Assembly: GCA_030220185.1 (NCBI GenBank)
Contig: JASPKZ010003441.1
Coordinates: 62,001-126,000, forward strand
Source: Diploptera punctata
Taxonomy: Eukaryota; Arthropoda; Insecta; Blattodea; Blaberidae
Reading direction: 5' to 3'
Length of the DNA stretch: 64,000 nucleotides
Positions 42,466-52,260 of this stretch are shown one piece after another. Made by a program: the position numbers and the translations under genes. The stretch's first letter is position 1. Each line of letters starts with the position of its first letter. The notes beneath the pieces were generated by a model, which saw only the letters and a list, made by a program, of their open reading frames with translations, made no database searches and had not been told where the DNA came from.

Positions 42466-43295
42466 CAAACCAAATATATTCTTATTATTCTACTGGCATG
42501 CAGCTCTTGGAGTTTAGCTATTGCCTCCTTGATGATTGCCCATTTTTCTGTATTTTCTGCCTTCTTCCTCCATCTTCTAACTATTATCCCTCGCAGGTCT
42601 TCCTCCAGAAAGTCCAACCACCTCAACTTAGGTCTTCCTCTGTATCTTCTCCTTCCCGGACTCCCTTAAAAAACTTTTTAATCGTTCTATCGCCATCCAT
42701 TCTGACCACATGCCCAGTCCATTCCATTCTTTTAGCTTTTATCTGTGTCACTCGTATATATTAGGTATCTTATAAATTTTTTTATCACATTATTTGTCCT
42801 TAATATTCATTCCTCTTTATCTTTTATTGGTCCATTAATTCTCCTCAGCATCTTCCTTTCTCATCTTTCCAACTGTAGTTTTATTTCTTCCATCATAACC
42901 CAGGCTTCACATCCATATGTAACTATAGGTTTTATTACTGCGTTTTTGATCTGTAACTTGATTTGTTTCAACAGGTACCGTGTTTTTATTAGTTTAGCCA
43001 AAGCAAAGAAACGTCTATTATCTGCTGCAATTCTCTCTTTTATATCTTTGCTACAATAATTTTCATAGGTAACCAATGACCCTAAATACTTTAATGCTTC
43101 CACATCTTTATAATTTACAGCTTTTATTAATATTTCATTATTCAAGGTGCTAGCCCTTGTTTTAGTGGTGTTCATATTCACCGTTTTATTATTTTCTTCT
43201 AAACCTAATTTCTTTGTTACGTTCTCCATTTGTTCATTGGTTTCCTTTAATGCTGATAAGGACCGAGCTATCATTACTAAATCATCTGCATAGCT

Positions 43296-43929
43296 ACAGT
43301 TAGTGTAGAAAGTATTGATACTACAGAGAGAAATACATATTTTAATCATCTCTTCACTATGTAAAAAAGTAAAGTAAAGTGATCCCACAACAGGCCTCAG
43401 GAGGCCCTTGGGGTAGTAGGAGGTTAAGGCTCCCACTTTTTCTAGACAATCGGCACTTTATGTCAGCCCTGCGTGACGACCGCATTTTCCCCCAGAACAA
43501 GCGTCTGGTACTCATTTCCGTTGGAGGCTGAGTCGACCCCAGGGTCATAGTGCCGCCAGAGGGTTTTGGTCAGTTTAAAAATCCTGACCCCAACGGGACT
43601 TGAACCCTCGACAACTAGACGGCAAAAATCGCACTCAAGGGGCCAGAGTGATAGTGTCACTATCAGACCGACCACCACTCGACTTCATGTCCACATTCTG
43701 TTGACCAAAACTTGGTACTGTATCAATACTTTTTGTTGTTCAAGTTCAAATTATTTTTTTACTCGTTAATTTGCATGTTAAAAACAGAGGAAGCTGTATG
43801 TATATAACTTCATAGAGTTCAATTTAAAGGTGTATTTTTTTGTTGTTTTTGTAATAGTGAAGAAATAATTGAATTATTTACTTTTGTCTGTGTTATTTTT
43901 AAGTGTATCTATACTTTCTACACTAACTA
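43296..43929. mobile_element. Non-autonomous Tc1-type element (MITE) in LINE-E
   Basis: The ends read inward as CAGTTAGTGTAGAAAGTATT and TAGTTAGTGTAGAAAGTATA. A TA precedes the left end. The right part is a close match to the left end region of the Tc1-type element at 53013 (ATTGAACTCTRTGAAGTTA, TTTTGGTCAACAGAATGTG). Transposase is absent. It breaks LINE-E within RT, just before YADD, and itself contains S7. Confidence 0.82.
43368..43690 (-). repeat. SINE S7, full length, inside the MITE
   Basis: The minus-strand head near 43590-43690 has box B GGGTTCAAGTCCCG. The body follows with CAGGATTTTTAAACTGACC, GGTACCAGACGCTTGT-type block (complement), CCTTAACCTCCTACTACCCC and the tail GGATCACTTTACTTTACTTT. 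It is the reference S7 copy here. Confidence 0.85.
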
Positions 43930-44722
43930 GATGTTACAGGGATCTGTTCATGGTGCTTCCACCCTGGAGTAATCTGTATGCTTTCCAAGGTCAAGTTAAA
44001 TAATAAAGTTGACAAAGCATCCCCTTGTCTCAATCCATTCTTAGTTTTACGTATTCCATTTTTCCATTAAATTGTATCTGGTTACTGGATTTCTGTGGTG
44101 TTACTTTAATTAAATTATCAATTTCGAAGGAATACCAAATTCCTTCATGACATTAAATAATTTATTTCGATATATACTGTCATAAGCTGCAGCCTATAAA
44201 AACTGATGTAGTACAACGTTATATTCATAAATTTTCTCCAGTATCTGCCTCATTTGGAAAAAAATATGGCCTGTGGTAGATCGTGCTTTCCTAAAGCCAC
44301 ACTAATAATCTCCCAAGATTTTCTTGAGTATTTTTCCAAGTACATGACAGTTATGCTCGTAAATACTTTGTACGTAACATTTAGTAGGGACATTCCTCTG
44401 TAATTTTCACATATTAATTTATCGCCTTTTTTATATCCATACGTATAGAACAATATGAACAGAAATCTATCCAAATGTTTTAAATATTATGTTTTGTGTA
44501 ATTAATTGTATAAAAATAAGTAATTATAAAAGCACAGGGAGTTGCTTAATTTGTACACCGATTAAAATTAATTCAGTCTATCCCTCATAATACTTCATTT
44601 ACGGTAATGAACTTAACAACAGGACATAGGTTCAACAGTTTCATGTTCAGAATTTGGTCTTGTGAATGCACTGACACACACCTAAAACTTTTTTTTACAC
44701 GCTTTATATTAGCTTGACCTGT

Positions 44723-44743
44723 ATCTATCTATCTATCTATCTA
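44723..44743. repeat. (TATC)n microsatellite
   Basis: Five TATC units next to the tandem repeat. Confidence 0.9.
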
Positions 44744-45064
44744 TGTAACGGAATCTTTCAATGCGATTTTCACCCACTTAAAATCATTGGATCGACTTGA
44801 AACTTTGTATACTTGTAGAGGACCCGTGACAATACAATAATTTCATATTTATTTTCTAAAATCCTGGCCATAATCATCAGAAAATAAAAAAAAAAGTGTT
44901 TTTGTATCAATGTAACGGAATCTTTCAACGCGATTTTCACCCACTTAGAAACATTGAATCGACTTGAAACTTTGTATACGTGTAGAGGACCCATGACAAT
45001 ACAATAATTTCATCATATTTTGTTTCTAAAACCCTGGCCACAATCATTCGAAAATCAAAAAAAT
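44744..45064 (+). repeat. Two-unit tandem repeat, ~167-bp period
   Basis: Unit 1 (44744-44910) and unit 2 (44911-45064) both start TGTAACGGAATCTTTCAA and share GCGATTTTCACCCACTTA, TCGACTTGAAACTTTGTATA and GTGTAGAGGACCCATGACAA-type blocks. They differ at scattered positions. Non-coding; origin unknown. Confidence 0.88.
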
Positions 45065-45107
45065 GAAAACTGGTATAATAGGTTGCGGGCTTGTTGAGTC
45101 AATCGTT

Positions 45108-45565
45108 GTAAGAGCTCAGTTGGTAGAGCAGTGAATTCTTAGTGGTATATCTTTCTTCTTCTTCCTTCCAAGTATTAGGCCAAGGCCTGTTACGATCCTA
45201 TAGAAAATTTTCCCTCCAGCGTTTGAGGGAAATTCTCGTATAAGACTTGAAAGCATAATAATAGTCCCTTCGATTGGTTGCTGGCCAAAGGAAGGCAAGA
45301 CCAGTGATGGGGCTGCCATCTTATAGCCTCTGGTCAGGCTTTTCTGGAGAAGAAAAGAAAATAAAGGAAAGAAGAAATGGAAGAAAGGAAAGACTCCCTA
45401 GCCCTCGGATGCCCTAATAGCGTCGGCGTAAAAAAAACAAGAGTTAACCAAGAGAGGTTAGATAGTAAAGTTAAAAGAGTGCAAAACACAAGTAAGTGGA
45501 AGAAATGTTTTATATAATTTCAGTAATCCATACGTCGCTGGTTCAAATCCGGCTGGGAGGGTTTT
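45108..45565 (+). repeat. tRNA-like sequence interrupted by R10
   Basis: Left part GAGCTCAGTTGGTAGAGCAG has a canonical box A and D-arm; right part (after R10) CGCTGGTTCAAATCCGGCTG has a canonical box B and T-arm. Together they look like one tRNA or tRNA-headed SINE cut in the anticodon-to-variable region by R10. I do not see an acceptor stem good enough to claim a real tRNA gene. A T-run follows at 45562-45571. Confidence 0.6.
45150..45503 (-). repeat. Interspersed repeat R10, copy 2
   Basis: Near-identical to 36128-36485, with an extra ~20 bp (TTCCCTCCAGCGTTTGAGGG) near 45208-45228. The (GAA)n tail is at the low end, read on minus. Confidence 0.85.
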
Positions 45566-45664
45566 TTTTATAGAAGAGTATTACTTTTAGCTCATACTAC
45601 AATAGTATCGAATTTAAAGATATTTACATTTTTATCTTATTCTGTAAAATATTAAAAATAAAAA

Positions 45665-46123
45665 ATAAATAATAGTTTTAAAAAACTGAAAGAACACGCT
45701 CTATTAGAAAACTAAAAAATGAAAAATAATTTTAATTTTCAGTACGCTTGGGATAAAATTAAAGTGGTCAACAAAAAAATCATCTCCAACACATCTAGAA
45801 TAAAACTAGAGTTATCAACAAAAAGAAAATAATTTCACCATCAAAAGCGTGGGGTGCTTTTTATGATTTTTACATTTTCTTCTTAGAGAGCTTACCAATA
45901 TCTGTTTATTATCAAATATATTAATTGATATAGAGCACCCCATTTGATGGTAAAATTATTTTCTTTTTGTTGATAGCTCTAGTTTTATTCTAGATGTGTT
46001 GGAGATGATTTTTTTGTTGACGACTTTAATTTTATCCCAAGCGTATTGGAAATTAAAATTATTTTTCATTTTTTAGTTTTCTAATAGAGCGTGTTCTTTT
46101 AGTTTTTTAAAACTATTATTTAT
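45665..46123. mobile_element. Hairpin MITE with ~190-bp arms
   Basis: Left arm about 45665-45858, right arm about 45934-46123, reverse complements with a few mismatches and one small indel: AAAGAACACGCTCTATTAGA, CGCTTGGGATAAAATTAAAG, TCATCTCCAACACATCTAGA and ACAAAAAGAAAATAATTT all recur inverted. About 75 bp lie between. A TTAA lies just outside each end but spacing differs, so the duplication is uncertain. No coding capacity. Confidence 0.85.
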
Positions 46124-46900
46124 GTTAATAAGAATGGTATAAAGGAGAAATATACAGAAGATTTATCATGACCTTTTTCTTGGCTGTCATCACAAAGCAT
46201 CTGGCTTTGGATAGAGTCTCCTGTTCAGATTTTGTAGATATCTGCCTCTTTGACGTTTACAGAAATACATTTAATTTCGACTGAATCTGTCCTTGAACTT
46301 AATGGTAAATAGTTTTGTTTTCTCAAACTGCATCCATTTAATTTTAAAACGATGTCCATTAATAATTCATTTAGTATCTCCTTTGTTGATACAAATTCTT
46401 TCCTACCCATTACATACGCAACAAAATTTTTCACATTTCTTTAAGAAAAAGCGGAGTTACCCTATTTGTGCTCTGACCCTCTCATATACTAGCGTAGCTT
46501 AGTTATTACCCGTTTAAGGAGTAAGCGCAGTTGTTGACGGAGGGCACTGCAGTCGTGTTTATGCAGGAATAGAACACGTGACATTGCTATCTTTGAGTGC
46601 AGAGGGGAATGGGACGTGGGACGCTGACAGTGAACACTGCCTTAGATGACGTCACGTGTAGCAACAAAGAGAGCTTCGCAATTCTTCCGCCTGCAGAGAT
46701 ATTTTGAACGACTAATACTATCGGATGAACTACGTCACGGATATGAATGATTACAGTCCATTCAAAGCAAATTACACGCGTTTTGTTGTTAAGATTGTAC
46801 ATAGTTTGCAGAATAGTTTTTATTTTCATTGATAAACACGTCACCAAGTTTTGAAATCAAGCTCTCAATTGTGTGTCTAATATAAGTATCAATACAGATA
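46124..46900. other. Unassigned stretch
   Basis: A 69-codon minus-strand frame (46434-46225) has no recognised domain. Nothing else seen. Confidence 0.35.
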
Positions 46901-46904
46901 AAAT

Positions 46905-47602
46905 GGATAATAAAATTCCATTGAGGAATTGGTCACAATATAAAATAATAATGCCCTGGAAAAATACAACATGAAAATATCTGAAAATAAAACCAAATCC
47001 ATGGCAGTCACTGGAAAGGGACTTTCGAGAGTAAAAATAATAATAAATAATAAAACCAATAGAACAAGTAACACACTTTAATTATTTAGGTAATAATATA
47101 TCACAGTTTCATAATCAAAAAGATGTGGAAACAAATTTAGAAAAATATAACAGATTAAATGGTATAATTAGGAGAAATTTTGGAAAACAAATGAGGAAAG
47201 AAATCCAATTGAGATTTCATAATGCCATAGCCAAACCTGCTCTACTGTACGGAAGTGAATGCTGGACACTTCGAGCAAAAGATAAGTCCCGCATTAATAG
47301 TTCACAAATGAGATTCCTCCGATCACTAACTGGAGTAACATTAAGGGATAGAATGAAAAGTGATGAGATAAGGATGCAGTGGAATAGTAGGGAAATGGTT
47401 GAACATATACAAAATTGTCAGATTAAATGGTTCCAACACGTCCAGAGAATGTCAAATTCCCGTTTACCAAAGATGATTTACCACCTCAACCCTAAAGGCA
47501 AAAGAGACCTCGGAAGACCCTTCAACCGATGGAAGGATCAGTTTTTGTAGTTGCAGAACGGGCATCATCACCCAATACTGCATTCGGAAGAAGAAGAAGA
47601 AG
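46905..47602 (+). pseudogene. LINE-D C-terminal copy with (GAA)n tail
   Basis: 5'-truncated plus-strand copy. MKISENKTKSMAVTGKGLSR precedes a frameshift, then 47125-47550 is open: NRLNGIIRRNFGKQMRKEIQ, IAKPALLYGSECWTLRAKD, SQMRFLRSLTGVTLRDR, CQIKWFQHVQRMSNSRLPKM and GKRDLGRPFNRWKDQFL. The tail is GAAGAAGAAGAAGA at about 47588-47602. RT and EN are absent, so it is not a gene. Confidence 0.87.
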
Positions 47603-48150
47603 ATAAAATAATAAAATTAGTACCGTCAGTGCCGTTGTCCTGAAATTTGTTAAAATCTTCAACCCAAACCTGCTCCCATTATCAGCAGAAGGTTTTGAGC
47701 AACTGAATGTTATTGGAATCAGACATTAACAACATTCAGTTACTGGTGATGGAAGTTAGTTTTCAAAAGGCCTTGAGTTCTTACAGATTTCGACCAAGTT
47801 GAAGACGACGGCACCGAGCAGTTACTACTTTTTTATTTTTCATATTGAGCTAATGTAGATAGTTAATTCAGCTAGAAACATATGAGAATTGACGAACTTA
47901 CAATACAACTGTACTATTTACTTCTAAGTGAAGTCTTTGAAGAACCAACCAATGCTCTATGCCTAGAGATAAATGCAACTGTGGTTATCATTCAACTATG
48001 AATGTCACAGTAGTTTTGTGCGTCAAGCGATGAGGGTGTTGCATGCTTTGTTTTGATGCTATAATGTACCATGTGTAGCAACGTAAGAATTCGTAGTTCA
48101 CCAACTCACCATCCGTCTCATCGCTTGAATGCACAGTACCTGCACAGTGC
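47603..48150. other. Unassigned stretch
   Basis: No element recognised. Confidence 0.35.
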
Positions 48151-48165
48151 TCGAAATTCCTTATC

Positions 48166-48756
48166 TTGTAAGCTCATGTTTTTCCCTTAACATAGATTTA
48201 GGGTGAGTCCGTCGCCGTGGCCTACCTTCCACTCCGGCGACCCGGGTTCGATTCCCGGCGGGGTAGGGGATTTTTAATCTCCACCTTGGGTCTGGGTGTG
48301 TGTCTTGTCCTTGTGTCTATATGTGAGAATAACAGAAGGTTAACAAAAAGGTAAAACAAGAAGGAAAATAGTATAAACGAAAAGAGGGGGAGGGGAAGTT
48401 AAGAATATTTAAAAAAAGGCGCTCTCCCCCTACAGGGAAAAATTTGAACCATACTAATTTAGTTACACTTGTTTTCGTATAGATTTCATTTGAGTGGTCC
48501 GTGGTCAGCGTTCCGCCTCATACTGACATCTAGGAAAATTCGGTAATTTTGCTTAGAGGTATTTTCATTCAGGCTTAAGGATCTTTTACCAGCCTGAAAA
48601 ATCTTCAGGCTCGAGACCCACGGCTTAAAGTCCCTCCCGGAGGACTTGCTCCTTGGATTTTTCCATCCTAAAAAATTCATCGACCCCGGCCGGGTTTGAA
48701 CTCGCGACCCTCGGGACCAGAGGCAAGAAGCATAATCACTAGTCCACCGCGGCCAA
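48166..48756 (-). repeat. SINE S2, full length, interrupted by S3
   Basis: Minus-strand S2. The tRNA-like head is at the high end (complement of about 48690-48750: GGTGGACTAGTGATTATGCT, box B GAGTTCAAACCCGG). The 3' end is at 48166. TCGAAATTCCTTATC at 48151-48165 and 48757-48771 is a perfect 15-bp target duplication. S3 (48204-48416) splits the sequence GATTTAGGCGCTCTCC. Confidence 0.9.
48204..48416 (+). repeat. tRNA-headed SINE S3, inside S2
   Basis: Head GTCCGTCGCCGTGGCCTACC, then CCGGCGACCCGGGTTCGATT, containing box B GGGTTCGATTCCC. The body (GGGTCTGGGTGTGTGTCTTG) ends in an A-rich segment near 48405-48416. Only one copy in the window. Confidence 0.75.
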
Positions 48757-49094
48757 TCGAAATTCCTTATCCTGGTTTTAAATATTTATGTTTTATTTGT
48801 GTAATGTTGGATTTGTCTTGTTTTTTTTATTGTATTACGAAGGAATGGTGCTCCTGAGATTGTACCCATGAAAAATGTTTTTAATACATCTTCGTCGATT
48901 CAACTCTTTTTTGTGGATGCGTGCGCTTGATTGTTCTTAGCCTGTTGCAACGTAGATTTTATATATACGCGCCCTTTAACGCTCTAGCGATCTCAATTTT
49001 TTTCGGAACCAAACTCGTTATATAGTAATCAATTTAAGAAGGAAAGCCCGAGTTCTTTAACTAGCAAATTCGTACTATCACGAATTAAAGTTGG

Positions 49095-49176
49095 AAAATA
49101 AAATTAGTATCTGAGACCTCGGCCGTCCTCAACTAGATGAAATGCTGTAATATACTTTGGAGCCTTTTGGAAAAAC
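49095..49176 (+). repeat. M2 hairpin element, single arm
   Basis: AGTATCTGAGACCTC, CGTCCTCAACTAGATGAAAT and CTTTGGAGCCTTTTGG follow one arm of the M2 element at 58461-59121. The other arm is missing. Confidence 0.5.
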
Positions 49177-49177
49177 A

Positions 49178-49621
49178 TACGAATTTCACTCGACTTGCGG
49201 CCACAAGCGTGGAAACTGCGTGGGCAGCACGAATTGATGACTTAATGCTTGCAGTCATAGTCCACCGCTGTGGTCTCGAGGTAGCGTGTTGCCTTGTCAC
49301 GCAACGGACCCGGGTTCGATCCCTGGTCGGGACAGTTTTTCTGGGTGAGGTTTTTATCGGGGCGGGGTTTTTCCTCGCCTGTAAGACAAATGTCAGGAAA
49401 GCTTTAAGGCCCAAACTGGCGCACCACTATCATCATCATCACCCGTGATATCATCGGGCAACGTAACCCCGCCTTCCAGGCGCCCCAACCTCAGAAGTGG
49501 GTTACAAGTACGCCATACCATACCATACCAGGAATGTCGAAAGACAACCTGGGGCATTTACAAAAAAAAATGCTTGCAGTCACTTCCCCGCTAGCAGCCG
49601 CAGGTCGAGTGAAACTCGCCG
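49178..49621. mobile_element. MITE M1, second copy, split by SINE S1b
   Basis: The left end ATTTCACTCGACTTGCGGCC and right end GCCGCAGGTCGAGTGAAACT match M1 at 30384 in the opposite orientation once S1b is removed. Inner parts also match (GACTTAATGCTTGCAGTCAC). Confidence 0.82.
49258..49568 (+). repeat. SINE S1b with perfect 14-bp duplication
   Basis: The head and first body half are S1 (CCACCGCTGTGGTCTCGAGG, GGGTTCGATCCCTGG, CCTGTAAGACAAATGTCAGG). After the CAT-rich spacer the 3' part is different from S1a: CGTAACCCCGCCTTCCAGGC, AGAAGTGGGTTACAAGTACG and GACAACCTGGGGCATTTAC then A-run. AATGCTTGCAGTCA at 49244-49257 and 49569-49582 is the target duplication. Confidence 0.9.
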
Positions 49622-50210
49622 AACGTTTCCTCTTCTGTTTTATAAAAGGGTACTAACTGTTGTTGGTTTTAAAAAACGCAACAGTTAGTACATTTCTAGA
49701 AGCAGAAGAATTTTTTTACTATTAATTCTTCCCCTATGTATCCACTTTATTTATTTTTTGTTATTTTGCTTGATTAATCCATTGTTTCCTCTTCTTTCTT
49801 GTGGTCGATTTCCTTGGCCTGAACCTGGGGGTTTAAGGGGAAATGGAATAGCCTATCTTCACAATATTAAATTATACCATCTTCAAGGTACATTTTTCTC
49901 GGAAACTACTAAAGCTATGCATTTGATTTTTTACAGTTTATATACACAAGACCTATGTCCATATTGAAACAATAGTTTTCCTTAAATACAGTTACTTACC
50001 GTATTTTTTCCCCCCTTACAACCGATTTTCATCAACAAATTTCAATACATTTTGACCAAGAAAATATTAATAAATTATGGATATAACAAAATGTTTTTCA
50101 ATATATGTACATCACCTCAATATGCTGATCCTGAAAATTTCAGACTTCTAGGTTAAGCAGAAGCTGAAAAAATATACCTCTTATATGAAAAAAAGTGAAC
50201 TTACGGGAAA
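49622..50210. other. Unassigned stretch
   Basis: A GGGTTTAAGGGGAAATGG block near 49830 resembles no other copy in the window. No gene seen. Confidence 0.3.
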
Positions 50211-50214
50211 TATG

Positions 50215-50970
50215 CTCTAAAACATCCCCGCTGCATAGTCAGAATCTTCTTCAAAGGCTTCTTCCAGTTTTCTTTTGGCACCCCTTCTTTTCTGTCTTGC
50301 TTCTCTTGTTAAAATATTGACAGCATTTCTCAGTCTGAGCCTATCTAGGCCCATCATGACGTTCACAATCTGAGTTCCAGCACTCAATCCTAACTTCTGT
50401 AAGAGCTCGACATTTTGTGCTATTCCCTGGTTAAATTAAGTCACTGCATTATAGACACCATAAAATGGTGTTTAAATTCCCACACACTGATTTAGGAAGA
50501 CGGTTCCTTATTACACTATTTACTCACTCATTTGGGTTCTGCGTTCTCCCATGAACATACTTTTTTAGGCGATTTGTGTCTGATAGTTCTCTAAAAATGG
50601 GTTTTATTTAATCCATTATATAAGTGTTGGTAAACTGTGGGGATGATTGTAAGTTTCTCCTGTATTTTCCGTCTGTACTTACACCGGTTAGTTTCACCAT
50701 TTGGACACAATCCATGAATAGGATATTCATTTGTAGAGGCAGTATGGAAATACAAGGCTCACACGGGTCTCCTCGTAGCTATCACATGACCTGCGTTCTG
50801 TCTAATAGACCATATCAATGTTGAATGTAATCTATCGCAGCTTCAGTTAGTCTGCCCTTTCCATCTAAAGTCTTGCCGTCTCTGAGTTTCTTCCCTTTCA
50901 TTCTAGTCTTGAGCCGTCGAATAGTCCCCATTCTCTTCTTTCGTATCCCACGCATTCCAGTTTGCTTATC
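50215..50970 (-). pseudogene. Mutator-like transposase C-terminal remnant
   Basis: Minus strand. From 50970 down: KKRMGTIRRLKTRMKGKK, then GKGRLTEAAIDYIQ, then in another frame NEYPIHGLCPNGETNRCKYR, then RLKKYVHGRTQNPNE followed by a stop where the family usually has Ser, then QNVELLQKLGLSAG and REARQKRRGAKRKLEEAFEE ending in DYAAGMF. This order matches the C-terminal half of the arthropod Mutator-like transposase family known to me from many insect and spider genomes. At least two frameshifts and two stops. The N-terminus and terminal repeats are not seen. Confidence 0.7.
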
Positions 50971-50984
50971 ATCATCTGCATTCA

Positions 50985-51245
50985 TGGATTAGGTCTGTTG
51001 ACCCGTTCCGACTTCAGCCCATCTCTTTCTAGGTCTGCCCACATCTCGGGTGCCTTTAGGTTTGTATTTTGTTATTTGTTTTGGATATATATCTTCATTC
51101 ATTTGCTTATAGTTACATAATTTCCTTTCTACAACTTCCTTATAGGCCTTTGAATCTCCATCCTTTAGGTATTGTACACTTAGCAGCAAAAAGAATTGGC
51201 AACTCTTGATCTCGAATATTTTAAGTTCTAACGCGCGATTCACAC
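50985..51245 (-). pseudogene. LINE-D C-terminal fragment
   Basis: Minus-strand open frame with EDIYPKQITKYKPKGTRDVG and GRPRKRWAEVGTGQQT; the terminal GTGQQ is close to that of the LINE-D copies at 30.7 and 53.9 kb (AETGQQMA). About 260 bp survive. Confidence 0.75.
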
Positions 51246-51309
51246 GTAAACTAATTGCACAGTAGAGCTACAAAACGTTTTCCTTCTTCCTTTGAAGAAC
51301 ATTCTTTTT

Positions 51310-51672
51310 AAATACAAGGCAGTGAATGTTTAGCGCAGTGCTTAATGGCTTGATTCGTATGCAAAAGGTCACAAGTTCGATTCCCGGTGAGGTTAATTTT
51401 TTTAATCGTCAAAATGCTTTCTGTTTTATTCTGTATGTCCAGGCTCGTAAAAAATCCTTAAGCCTGAATGGAAAGGCCTCTAAGCAATATTTACCGAATT
51501 TTCCCGTCCTAGTACTACCTAGGTTTCCTAGATGTCAGTATGAGGCGGAACGCTGACCACGGACCACTAAAAATGACATCTAAACGAAAACAAGTGTAAC
51601 TAAATTAGTAATGTTCAAATTCTTCCCTGTAGAGGGAGAGCGCCTAAATCTCTGTAAAGGGAAAATATAGGC
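51310..51672 (+). repeat. SINE S2 body on a different tRNA-like head
   Basis: The head (GCAGTGCTTAATGGCTTGAT, box B AGTTCGATTCCCGG) is unlike the S2 head at 48 and 58 kb. The first body part is also missing. From GGCTCGTAAAAAATCCTTAA on it is S2: TCCCGTCCTAGTACTACCTA, TGAGGCGGAACGCTGACCAC, ACGAAAACAAGTGTAACTAA and GAGAGCGCCTAAATCTCTGT. Confidence 0.75.
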
Positions 51673-51717
51673 TTGCAAAAAAAGGTCCAATCTTTAAGTT
51701 AGACTATTTGGAAGTAT

Positions 51718-52260
51718 TATTATTATTATTATTATTTATTTATTTATAAACAGACTTACAATGTAATAAAACATCTTCGTGTGCCCAAAGCTTTTTAAAT
51801 TTGTATCTTCTTTCTCCATTCTTCTCTATCTTCACATTCCAATTCTTCCAAACCTGGCTACCTCATACCTCTTCTTACATCATCCATCCATTTAAATCTA
51901 GGTCGCCCTCTCTTTCCTTTTCCAGGTGGAATCCATTCCAAAGCTTGTCTGCGTAATCTTTTCTCTGGCATCCTACGTATATGACCATACCATTCTAGTG
52001 GTGTCTCTCACAAAACCTAATATTGAATTTTAGACTTTCATTTGTTGCTAATGATTGTATTTCTGATTTTTTTCCAATTTAGAATGTCTAGTTGAGCGTC
52101 TGGAACAATGTATTTCAGTAGGCATAAACTTCGAACACAAAATTTTATTCTACTGCCAAGTTTCTGTGCCGTATGTTAGCGTGCTTTGAATTATGGAGAT
52201 ATAAATTTCTAATTGGTATCCATGCATGTGTTCTTATCCAAAAAAAAAAAAAAAAAATGT
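51718..52260 (-). pseudogene. LINE-F C-terminal remnant
   Basis: Minus strand, decayed: KARMLRYGTETWQ, then RERLRRQALEWIPPGKGKRG, then GRPRFKWMDDVRRGM and GLEELECEDREEWRKKIQI. It ends near an ATT/TTTA-rich stretch at 51716-51750 that may be its tail. Related in layout to LINE-C but distinct in sequence. The A-run at 52243-52259 marks the other side. Confidence 0.7.

Larger units (their letters stand above)
42470..44460 (-). pseudogene. LINE-E reverse transcriptase, split by a Tc1-type MITE
   Basis: Minus strand. 44460-43935 carries the RT finger and palm (YGYKKGDKLICENYRGMSLL, then RQGDALSTLLFNL-like sequence). After the MITE, 43296-42840 gives CSYADDLVMIARSLSALKET (YADD active site), EALKYLGSLVTYEN and QIKNAVIKPIVTYGCEAWVM. 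42840-42470 gives the decayed tail region (MRWLDFLEEDLRG, KWAIIKEAIAKLQELHA). One YADD and two frame breaks. EN is not seen. Confidence 0.8.

Noticed and set aside
44744..45064. CRISPR-like array
   Set aside because: Only two long units with no regular short repeat/spacer layout; the window is clearly eukaryotic.
46587..46847. 86-codon minus-strand frame as a gene
   Set aside because: No domain or conserved motif, and no splice or promoter evidence.
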